Origin: Methylococcaceae bacterium NSP1-2 | GTDB lineage: Bacteria; Pseudomonadota; Gammaproteobacteria; Methylococcales; Methylomonadaceae | Direction of reading: 5' to 3' | Length of the DNA: 11,113 nucleotides | Assembly (NCBI GenBank): GCA_002256685.1 | Contig: NQJH01000026.1 | Location: forward strand, 1 to 11,113 | Notes under the pieces: model-generated | Database searches by the model: none | Told to the model about the DNA's origin: nothing | Seen by the model: only the letters and a program-made list of their open reading frames with translations | Position numbers and translations under genes: made by a program | Part shown: positions 1 through 5,714 of the stretch, in pieces | How the letters are laid out: every line of letters starts with the position of its first letter | Numbering within the stretch: the first letter of the stretch is position 1

Positions 1-1
1 T

Positions 2-112
2 ATGCGCAAATTACTTCACGCCATTTATGGTATGTTAAAAACGAATAAAACATTTGAAGGCACTCGGTTTTATTCCTTGCCCCTTCAAGATAATTCACAA
101 GCTATCTTGTGA
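2..112 (+). mobile_element. C-terminal end of an IS110-family transposase (partial)
   Basis: The frame is open from the window edge and ends at a TGA at 110-112. The 36 visible residues begin MRKLLHAIYGMLKTNK and continue with a TFEGTRFY segment. An (A)MRKLLH-x-(I/V)YG-(M/V)LK-(S/T) ending is characteristic of the extreme C-terminus of IS110/IS1111-type transposases, the DEDD enzymes that carry a second, serine-containing domain. The ATG at 2 is an internal methionine rather than a real start, since the rest of the gene lies to the left. Whether the element is complete cannot be judged here. Its right end should lie shortly after base 112; IS110 elements often lack terminal inverted repeats, and no obvious end is visible. 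Confidence comes from the tail motif alone. Confidence 0.72.
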
Positions 113-125
113 TTTTTTGCAATAG

Positions 126-326
126 TGGGCTTGCGTTTTAAGAGAGTATCTACGGACTTATTCATTATTAGGTGATTTGCGGATTATTTGTTTTATCGGA
201 TTGTTGTTGCTGGTGATGTGGGTACACCGTTATTTCAAGCTTAAGTACGCAATACATAGACCTCAATCACTCCTCATGATGGGTTTCGCTATCGCGCTCA
301 TCGCGTTTCTCGGTAAAAAAGCGTAA
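126..326 (+). other. Short open frame with two hydrophobic segments, possible membrane-protein remnant
   Basis: A frame is open from just after a TAG at 123-125 to a TAA at 324-326. It reads as two hydrophobic stretches (around LRIICFIGLLLLVMW and LLMMGFAIALIAFLG) joined by a basic, aromatic linker (HRYFKLKYAIHRPQ), which is the layout of a two-helix inner-membrane peptide. The possible starts are a TTG at 177 (49 aa) or an ATG at 216 (36 aa), and neither has a good ribosome binding site. It lies just beyond the transposase, so it may be the C-terminal scrap of a membrane protein cut by the insertion, or a small protein of its own. I do not recognise the family, and chance is not excluded. 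Confidence 0.3.
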
Positions 327-334
327 AATTTATC

Positions 335-366
335 CAGAGATAAAGATATGATGAGCTTTGTCTCTG
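335..366. promoter_or_regulatory. Imperfect inverted repeat upstream of the toxin-antitoxin remnant
   Basis: CAGAGA-T-AAAG (335-345) is mirrored by CTTT-G-TCTCTG (356-366) across a 10-base centre, giving ten paired positions and one mismatch. It overlaps a possible -35 (TTGTCT, 358-363) that precedes a possible -10 (TAGTAT, 380-385) at 16 bases. A dyad over the promoter is what an autoregulated toxin-antitoxin operon would need. A weak terminator hairpin for an upstream transcript is the alternative, because TTGTTT follows the second arm. Confidence 0.4.
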
Positions 367-407
367 TTGTTTAAGCTTGTAGTATCAGTATTAAAGAGGA
401 AAGAAAA

Positions 408-847
408 ATGTTTTCAGTAAATTTGTTTCAATGCCTCATGGTCCAGTTTTGTCAGGAACTCTTGACTTAATAAATGAAGACACCGAAGGTTGTTGGGATA
501 AACTCATCAAAGACGAAGCTAATAAGGAAGTTTCTCTTAAGCATAACCTCGAAATTGATGATTTAGATGAGCTTTGTCTAGCAGAAATAAAAATTTTAGA
601 TAAAACTTTCGATGAATTTGGAAAAATGGGACGTTTTGAAATAAGTAAGTACACCCACGACTACTGTGCAGAATGGCAAGACCCAAACGGTAGCTCTTTT
701 CCTATTAAACCCGAAGAGATTTTTCGAGCAGTAGGTAAAAATGAATCTGAAATAAGAAAGTTGGTAAGAAAACACACTGAGCAACAACAATTGAATCAAT
801 TGAAAACTGCATTAGGGAACGATTTTAATACCAACAGGTCCCGTTGA
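408..847 (+). pseudogene. Panacea/SocA-like (DUF4065) antitoxin, N-terminally deleted and frameshifted
   Basis: The frame that starts at ATG 431 encodes the C-terminal part of a Panacea/DUF4065 domain. Recognisable blocks are FVSMPHGPVLS at the start, FGKMGRFEISKYTHD, then EWQDPNGSSFPI, then EEIFRAVGK. In complete relatives MPHGPV lies mid-domain, after about 50 residues that include a KL(L/I)YLADR-like helix; those are absent here. The only good ribosome binding site (AAGAGGA, 394-400) serves ATG 408, which reads MFSVN and then leaves frame, stopping after about 20 codons. The surviving frame extends back only to 395 and has no ribosome site of its own. The simplest reading is loss of about 150 bases (3n+1) near 421. 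Panacea proteins neutralise toxins encoded beside them, here probably the gene at 852. Translation from ATG 431 as a 138-aa protein is possible, but it would lack half the domain. Confidence 0.72.
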
Positions 848-851
848 ACAT

Positions 852-1193
852 TTGCATTTTATTTGTTCTGACCCTGTTTATCACTACCCTATCAGTGATA
901 AAAAAATTGTACTTCTAGTCAATATTTCTAGTGTTAAGGATGGAACAGATTATGATAAAACCTGCATCTTAAATTTAGGAGATCACCCTTTCATAAAACA
1001 CGAAAGCTACGTTTATTATAAAAGTGCTGGGGGATTCAGCTCAGATAATATCAGTCAACGTATTGCTCAAGGTGATTATCGTATTCACGACCCTTGTAGT
1101 GATAATACTTTTAATCGTATTCTAGATGGCTTTGGTATCAGTGAAGAGGTGTCAGGAAAAATAAGGAAATTCTATGAAACCCATTGCAAATGA
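852..1193 (+). CDS. Putative toxin partner of the Panacea antitoxin, possibly PemK/MazF-like fold
   Basis: This frame gives 113 aa from a TTG at 852, but it is open from 816 and the upstream residues (ILIPTGPVEH) look like part of the protein. The natural start is therefore probably near 819-828, where only ACG, ATT or ATA codons occur. It overlaps the end of the antitoxin frame (847). The sequence alternates short hydrophobic strands, LHFICSDPV, KIVLLVNISSV and KTCILNLGDHPFIKHESYVYY, and then ends in a short helical tail. That pattern, with HPFIK-x-SYV near a central strand, is compatible with a small SH3-like barrel of the PemK/MazF type. This is inference and no catalytic residue is assigned. 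Genes of this size directly after a Panacea gene are commonly its toxin. With the antitoxin broken, it is probably silent or inactive. Confidence 0.5.
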   Translation: MHFICSDPVYHYPISDKKIVLLVNISSVKDGTDYDKTCILNLGDHPFIKHESYVYYKSAGGFSSDNISQRIAQGDYRIHDPCSDNTFNRILDGFGISEEVSGKIRKFYETHCK

Positions 1194-1216
1194 GTTTTTA
1201 CAAATGTGTATAAAAT

Positions 1217-1248
1217 AAAAAAGGCGAAACCTAAGTTTCGCCTTTTTT
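1217..1248. terminator. Bidirectional intrinsic terminator between the accessory patch and dnaK
   Basis: GGCGAAAC (1223-1230) and GTTTCGCC (1235-1242) form a perfect 8-bp stem with a CTAA loop. It is flanked by AAAAAA on the left and TTTTTT on the right, so each strand has a hairpin followed by a U-tract. It can end transcription of the plus-strand toxin frame (stop 1193) and of dnaK on the minus strand (stop 1264-1266). Confidence 0.93.
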
Positions 1249-1263
1249 CGTTTCAGAGAAATT

Positions 1264-3189
1264 TTATTTCTTCACTTCTTCAAAATCAGCATCAATCACG
1301 CCATCATCTTCTGCTGCGTGGCTTGCACCACCTGCATGATGTGCGTGTTCTTCACCGCCTTCTGAGCCGCCTTTTTGTGCATAAACCCGTTCAGCTAACT
1401 TGCCTGATAACTCAGTTAAGTCGTTGGTTTTAGCTTCGATAAGTTCTTTATCGTCGGTTTTAACCGCTTCTTTCAGTGCATCAATGGCATGGTGAATACT
1501 GGCTGCTTCATCTGCACCGACTTGGTCGCCTAATTCTTTTATTGATTTTTCAGTAGCGTGAATCATGCCGTCGGCGTGGTTACGCGCGTGGACTAATTCA
1601 GTTAATTTTTTATCTTCTTCGGCGTGGGCTTCGGCATCTTTAATCATGCGTTCAACTTCATCATCCGATAAACCGCTAGAGGCTTTGATGATGATAGATT
1701 GTTTTTTGCCTGTCGCTTTGTCTTTTGCTGACACGTTTAAAATACCATTGGCATCAATGTCAAAAGACACTTCAATTTGTGGTACGCCGCGTGAGGCTGG
1801 TGGAATATCCGCTAAGTCAAAACGACCTAAAGATTTATTTGCCGCCGCTTTTTCGCGCTCACCTTGTAAAACGTGAATGGTTACTGCGGTTTGGTTGTCA
1901 TCTGCTGTTGAGAACACTTGTGCCGCATTAGTCGGAATAGTGGTGTTTTTCTCAATCAGTTTAGTCATGATACCGCCCATCGTTTCGATACCGAGCGATA
2001 ACGGAATAACGTCTAATAACAATACGTCTTTGACATCACCTGATAACACACCTGCTTGAATCGCCGCGCCTAACGCTACCGCTTCGTCTGGGTTGACATC
2101 TTTGCGCGGTTCTTTGCCAAAAATGCTTTTAACCATTTCTTGCACTTTCGGCATACGCGTTTGACCGCCGACCAAAATAACGTCATTAATTTCAGAGGCT
2201 GAAACGCCCGCATCTTTTAATGCCATTTCACAAGGAGCTTTGGTACGCATAATTAATTCTTCAACTAACGATTCCAGCTTAGCGCGAGTTAATTTTACGT
2301 TTAAATGTTTGGGACCTGACGCATCCGCTGTGATGTACGGTAAGTTCACATCGGTTTGTTGGCTAGATGATAATTCAATCTTCGCTTTTTCAGCGGCTTC
2401 TTTCAGACGTTGTAAAGCCAGTGGATCGTTATGCACATCTACGCCGGTGTCTTTTTTAAATTCAGCTGCCAGATATTCGATAATGCGTGAGTCAAAATCT
2501 TCACCACCTAAGAAAGTGTCACCGTTAGTCGATAATACTTCAAATTGATGTTCGCCTTCGATTTCAGCAATTTCAATGATAGAAATGTCGAATGTACCAC
2601 CACCTAAATCATATACTGCGATTTTGGTGTCGCCTTTGGGTTTATCCATACCGAACGCTAACGCAGAGGCAGTCGGTTCGTTAATAATACGTCTAACTTC
2701 TAAGCCCGCAATACGACCAGCATCTTTAGTGGCTTGACGTTGTGAATCGTTAAAATACGCAGGGACAGTGATAACCGCTTCAGTGACGGTTTCGCCCAAA
2801 TAAGCTTCTGCGTCTTTTTTCAGTTTCATTAGAATACGCGCAGAAATTTCTGGCGATGCCATTTTTTTGCCGTGACATTCTACCCACGCATCACCGTTTT
2901 CTGCTTCGATGATTTTGTAAGGCACCATCTTGATGTCTTTTTGCACGACATCATCTTTAAAACGACGACCAATCAAACGTTTAATCGCAAATAAAGTATT
3001 TTTTGGGTTAGTGACTGCTTGACGCTTTGCCGATTGCCCTACTAATACTTCGTCATCACTACTAAAGGCGATAATAGAAGGCGTAGTACGCGCTCCTTCG
3101 CTGTTTTCGATGACTTTTGCTACGCCGTTTTCTAAGACTGCCACGCAGGAGTTAGTCGTTCCTAAGTCTATGCCAATTATTTTAGCCAT
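1264..3189 (-). CDS. dnaK: Molecular chaperone DnaK (Hsp70)
   Basis: This is a 641-aa cytosolic Hsp70 that binds exposed hydrophobic peptides in ATP-driven cycles, with GrpE as its nucleotide-exchange factor and a J-domain co-chaperone encoded elsewhere. The ATPase domain shows phosphate-1 IGIDLGTTNS (5-14), K70 in FAIKRLIG, E171 in IINEPTASA, and phosphate-2 DLGGGTFD with T199. The adenosine motif ILVGGQTRMP follows. The interdomain linker DVLLLDVIPLSLG leads into the substrate-binding domain, and the protein ends in DADFEEVKK. Length and residue numbering match E. coli DnaK closely. The start is ATG 3189, with an AGGAAT-type ribosome site upstream. The disordered tail is histidine-rich (HAHHAGGASH), where relatives usually carry Gln, Ala and Gly. 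It lies 70 bases after grpE, with its own heat-shock promoter in the gap. dnaJ does not follow. Confidence 0.99.
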   Translation of the reverse strand: MAKIIGIDLGTTNSCVAVLENGVAKVIENSEGARTTPSIIAFSSDDEVLVGQSAKRQAVTNPKNTLFAIKRLIGRRFKDDVVQKDIKMVPYKIIEAENGDAWVECHGKKMASPEISARILMKLKKDAEAYLGETVTEAVITVPAYFNDSQRQATKDAGRIAGLEVRRIINEPTASALAFGMDKPKGDTKIAVYDLGGGTFDISIIEIAEIEGEHQFEVLSTNGDTFLGGEDFDSRIIEYLAAEFKKDTGVDVHNDPLALQRLKEAAEKAKIELSSSQQTDVNLPYITADASGPKHLNVKLTRAKLESLVEELIMRTKAPCEMALKDAGVSASEINDVILVGGQTRMPKVQEMVKSIFGKEPRKDVNPDEAVALGAAIQAGVLSGDVKDVLLLDVIPLSLGIETMGGIMTKLIEKNTTIPTNAAQVFSTADDNQTAVTIHVLQGEREKAAANKSLGRFDLADIPPASRGVPQIEVSFDIDANGILNVSAKDKATGKKQSIIIKASSGLSDDEVERMIKDAEAHAEEDKKLTELVHARNHADGMIHATEKSIKELGDQVGADEAASIHHAIDALKEAVKTDDKELIEAKTNDLTELSGKLAERVYAQKGGSEGGEEHAHHAGGASHAAEDDGVIDADFEEVKK

Positions 3190-3229
3190 TATTGTTATTC
3201 CTATTTTTAATATGTGAAAGTTGTTGCAT

Positions 3230-3257
3230 AAATGGGGGCTATTTTTTGTTGTTCAAG
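3230..3257 (-). promoter_or_regulatory. Sigma-32 heat-shock promoter of dnaK
   Basis: Read on the minus strand, CTTGAA (3257-3252) is followed after 14 bases by CCCCATTT (3237-3230). This matches the sigma-32 consensus (CTTGAAA, 11-16 bases, CCCCATNT) almost perfectly. The -35 sits against the grpE stop codon (3262-3260), so dnaK can be induced separately from grpE. The predicted start of transcription is near 3222, about 33 bases before the dnaK ATG. Confidence 0.85.
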
Positions 3258-3259
3258 TG

Positions 3260-3826
3260 TTAGTCAGCTGCTTTTGCAACAACAACCATCGCAGGGCGCA
3301 ATAAACGACCATTGAGCGTATAGCCTTTTGAAAACACATTGACCACGGTATTCGGCTCAGCCCCTTCAACGACCTGCATTAACACCGCTTGATGTTGTTC
3401 GGCATTAAATGGTAAGCCTATCGGGTCTATCGTAACGATATTGTATCTAGCAAAGACAGACTCGAATTGCTTAATGGTCAGTTCACTGCCTTCTCGAAAT
3501 TTTTTGACTTCTTCGCTATCGCCTGTTGCCGCTTGTAAGCCCAAAACTAAGCTGTCTAAAACGACTAACAGTTCTTTGGCAAAACCCGTTAAGGCAAATT
3601 TATGCGCGTCTTCTAAATCTTTTTGGGTACGGCGTTTAAGATTTTCCATTTCTGCTTGGGTGCGAACTGCTTTATCCCAATTGGCATGAGCGGTTTGTTT
3701 CGCTTCTTCTAATTCTTTTTTCAGCTCATCAATGGTGTATTCATGTTCGCCAACTTCCGTATGTGGTTGGTCTTCGGTGATGATTTCTTCAATCGGTGCT
3801 TCGGGGTTTTCTTGTTCTGTACTCAT
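3260..3826 (-). CDS. grpE: Nucleotide-exchange factor GrpE
   Basis: This 188-aa co-chaperone acts as a dimer that opens the DnaK nucleotide cleft and releases ADP. Residues 1-28 are acidic and probably disordered. Residues 30-100 form the long dimerisation helix, with the family's NLKRRTQKD (62-70) followed by a buried helix in KELLVVLDSL. Residues 139-185 form the C-terminal beta wing, with FNAEQHQAV, then NVFSKGYTLNGRLLRPAMVVV, the part that contacts the DnaK ATPase domain. The start at ATG 3826 is supported by AAGGA (complement of 3833-3837), seven bases upstream. It lies between hrcA and dnaK, as in many proteobacterial heat-shock clusters, and is preceded by a sigma-32 promoter. Confidence 0.98.
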   Translation of the reverse strand: MSTEQENPEAPIEEIITEDQPHTEVGEHEYTIDELKKELEEAKQTAHANWDKAVRTQAEMENLKRRTQKDLEDAHKFALTGFAKELLVVLDSLVLGLQAATGDSEEVKKFREGSELTIKQFESVFARYNIVTIDPIGLPFNAEQHQAVLMQVVEGAEPNTVVNVFSKGYTLNGRLLRPAMVVVAKAAD

Positions 3827-3869
3827 GCGGATTCCTTAAAAGTCATTAATTAGATTGAGTTTACTCACA

Positions 3870-3895
3870 ATGGGGGTAACGCTTTCGGATTCAAG
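3870..3895 (-). promoter_or_regulatory. Sigma-32 heat-shock promoter of grpE
   Basis: On the minus strand CTTGAA (3895-3890) and CCCCAT (3875-3870) are separated by 14 bases, the same spacing as the dnaK promoter. The predicted start near 3862 gives a leader of about 36 bases to the grpE ATG. A TGAGT-TT-ACTCA palindrome (3856-3867) lies over the predicted start point. Confidence 0.85.
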
Positions 3896-3968
3896 GCGGT
3901 GTTTGATAATTTTGTTGATTGGCAGGGCATATACCAGTAAGACAATAAAGTCCTGTAAGTCAGAATAA

Positions 3969-3996
3969 GCCTGTTTGAGCGACAGCGAAAACAGGC
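3969..3996 (-). terminator. Hairpin after hrcA, possible weak terminator
   Basis: GCCTGTTT (3969-3976) and AAACAGGC (3989-3996) form a perfect 8-bp stem with a 12-base loop, just past the hrcA stop codon. In the minus-strand direction it is followed by TTATTCTG, which is only a modest U-tract. It could therefore attenuate rather than fully stop ppa-hrcA read-through into grpE. The rest of 3827-4007 contains the grpE promoter and no gene I can support. Confidence 0.5.
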
Positions 3997-4007
3997 GTTT
4001 TCGACTT

Positions 4008-5054
4008 TTACATCGATGGTTTAGGATTCAAAGCTACACCCAATAATTTTGCCGTCACATCGACAAAGGGAATGATTTTTTGATACGCCATGCGGGTTGG
4101 ACCTATTACGCCTAATACGCCGACTACTTCATCACTGATTGAATAGGAGGAGGTGACTAAACTGCACTGGTCGAAGGCTTGATAACCTGATTCTTTACCG
4201 ATAAAAATCTGTACGCCTTCGGCTTTCATGCAGTGGTCTAGTAAGTGAATCACGCCTTGTTTTTGGCTAAAGGCTTCAAACAAAGTGCGCAAATGTTCTC
4301 TATCGGCTAATTCGGAAAAGCCCATTAAATTAGTTTCACCTGTTAGCACATAATCGTCTTTTTCAGGATTTTGATTGAATGCCAGTTGCGCCATGTTGAT
4401 GGCATCGAGCATTCCTTGATTCATGCGTTCTCTATCATCTTCGAGTTCTTTCAGTACCGCTTCGCGTACTGCAACTAGACTACGTCCACAATAGATGGAA
4501 TTGAGATAATTGGCGGCTTGTTGTAATTCAGCCGCACTAAAAACGCGGGTGGTATGAATGATTTTGTTGTGAACTTCCTGTTCATTAGTGACAAAAATCA
4601 CTAACACACGGGTGTTGGATAAGGGTAGAAACTCGATGTGACGCAAACACACTAATTCTCTGCGCGGCAACGTGACTACGCCTGCCATTTGGGTTAAATC
4701 AGCCAGCAAGCGTGAAGCCGCACCAATCACATCCGTGTTATCTTCGGCTGATAAGCCTTGATGCAGTCGGTTTAGGTCTTGTGAGTCTAGGGCTTTAACG
4801 GTCAATAAATTATCAACAAATAAGCGATAACCGCTCACCGTGGGTATGCGCCCTGCTGAGGTATGCGGCGAATGAATAAAGCCGCGTTGTTCTAAATCCG
4901 CCATGACATTGCGAATAGTTGCAGGGCTTAAATTCAATTCTGAATCTTGTGCCAATACTTTCGAGCCAACGGGCTGACCATCACTGATGTATCGCTCAAC
5001 CAGTTTTTTTAATAATTGCAGTGATCTGTCACTTAAAATTTTCGTATTACGCAC
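4008..5054 (-). CDS. hrcA: Heat-inducible transcription repressor HrcA
   Basis: This 348-aa repressor normally binds CIRCE operators, classically before groESL and dnaK operons, and its folding depends on GroEL. Residues 1-80 form the winged helix-turn-helix, with LSPATIRNVMADLEQRGFI (42-60) as the recognition region and HTSAGRIPTVSGYRLFVD as the conserved wing and linker. The middle forms a GAF-like domain, and the end carries GVLGVIGPTRMAYQKIIPFV, the family C-terminal signature. Length is typical (about 340-350). The start is a GTG at 5054, with AGAGG about five bases upstream; no better ATG lies nearby. It is only 35 bases after ppa, so the two may share a transcript. No CIRCE copy is visible before hrcA, grpE or dnaK, so its targets probably lie elsewhere in the genome. 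Confidence 0.98.
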   Translation of the reverse strand: MRNTKILSDRSLQLLKKLVERYISDGQPVGSKVLAQDSELNLSPATIRNVMADLEQRGFIHSPHTSAGRIPTVSGYRLFVDNLLTVKALDSQDLNRLHQGLSAEDNTDVIGAASRLLADLTQMAGVVTLPRRELVCLRHIEFLPLSNTRVLVIFVTNEQEVHNKIIHTTRVFSAAELQQAANYLNSIYCGRSLVAVREAVLKELEDDRERMNQGMLDAINMAQLAFNQNPEKDDYVLTGETNLMGFSELADREHLRTLFEAFSQKQGVIHLLDHCMKAEGVQIFIGKESGYQAFDQCSLVTSSYSISDEVVGVLGVIGPTRMAYQKIIPFVDVTAKLLGVALNPKPSM

Positions 5055-5089
5055 ACTAACCTCTAAAAACGCATTGCATACCTTACACT

Positions 5090-5638
5090 TTAAAACGCGG
5101 GTTTATGCTCTAGGGCATCGTAACGCGCAATGCTAGACAGTATTTCTTCACACGCATCTTCGATACCAAACCAACCTTCCACTGTCACCCATTTACCTTC
5201 TTCGAGGTCTTTATAATGCTCAAAGAAATGGGCGATTTTAGTTAAGCGGTTTTCAGACACATCCTGATAGGTTTTGATACGGTCATAAGCCGAAGTCAGT
5301 TTTCTCACTGGCACGGCTAATACTTTATTATCAACCCCTGCTTCATCAACCATTTTCAAAATACCAATAGGACGACAACGCACGACACAACCGCCTAACA
5401 CGGGGTCTGGCGTTATGACTAACACATCAACAGGGTCGCCATCACCCGAAAGACTGTGCGGAAGATAACCGTAATTAGTCGGGTATTGCATCGCTGTTCC
5501 CATGAAGCGATCCACTGTTAACGCGCCTGTTTCTTTATCCATTTCATATTTAACAGGATTACTGTAAGCGGGTATTTCAATAACAACATTAATATCCATC
5601 GGTACGTCTATTCCAGACGAAACTCGTATTTGTGGCAT
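5090..5638 (-). CDS. ppa: Inorganic pyrophosphatase, family I (soluble)
   Basis: The enzyme hydrolyses cytosolic pyrophosphate to phosphate, which pulls biosynthetic reactions forward; it needs Mg2+. The 182-aa protein starts MPQIRVSSGI and matches the hexameric bacterial family. Its active-site residues line up with E. coli numbering shifted by one: E21, K30, E32, R44, Y56, the signature D66-G-D68-P-V-D71, D98, D103, K105, Y142 and K143. The start at 5638 was preferred over an upstream in-frame ATG at 5755 because the extra 39 residues do not belong to the family and would overlap the divergent gene. It also has an AGAGA-type ribosome site. hrcA follows 35 bases downstream, an unusual pairing. 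An extended -10 promoter lies about 35 bases upstream of the start. Confidence 0.97.
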   Translation of the reverse strand: MPQIRVSSGIDVPMDINVVIEIPAYSNPVKYEMDKETGALTVDRFMGTAMQYPTNYGYLPHSLSGDGDPVDVLVITPDPVLGGCVVRCRPIGILKMVDEAGVDNKVLAVPVRKLTSAYDRIKTYQDVSENRLTKIAHFFEHYKDLEEGKWVTVEGWFGIEDACEEILSSIARYDALEHKPAF

Positions 5639-5671
5639 AACAGTCTCTTTAGTGAATGATAAAATCGTGCC

Positions 5672-5680
5672 ATTATAGCA
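5672..5680 (-). promoter_or_regulatory. Extended -10 promoter of ppa
   Basis: The minus strand reads TGC-TATAAT, a perfect -10 with the extended TGN element. No good -35 lies 16-18 bases upstream (GAAGTC at 17), consistent with an extended -10 promoter. The predicted start near 5665 leaves a leader of roughly 27 bases before the ppa ATG. Confidence 0.65.
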
Positions 5681-5714
5681 GTTGTTACTAGCTTGACTTC
5701 GAGGAATGCCCGCT

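Noticed and set aside
436..799. Minus-strand frames opposite the antitoxin remnant.
   Set aside because: They are shadows; the plus strand carries recognisable Panacea sequence.
1206..2548. Several plus-strand open frames of 60-103 codons.
   Set aside because: They are antisense shadows of dnaK, with no ribosome sites and no protein-like composition.
3827..4007. A CIRCE operator (TTAGCACTC-N9-GAGTGCTAA) before grpE.
   Set aside because: No such sequence is present here or in the other gaps of the cluster.
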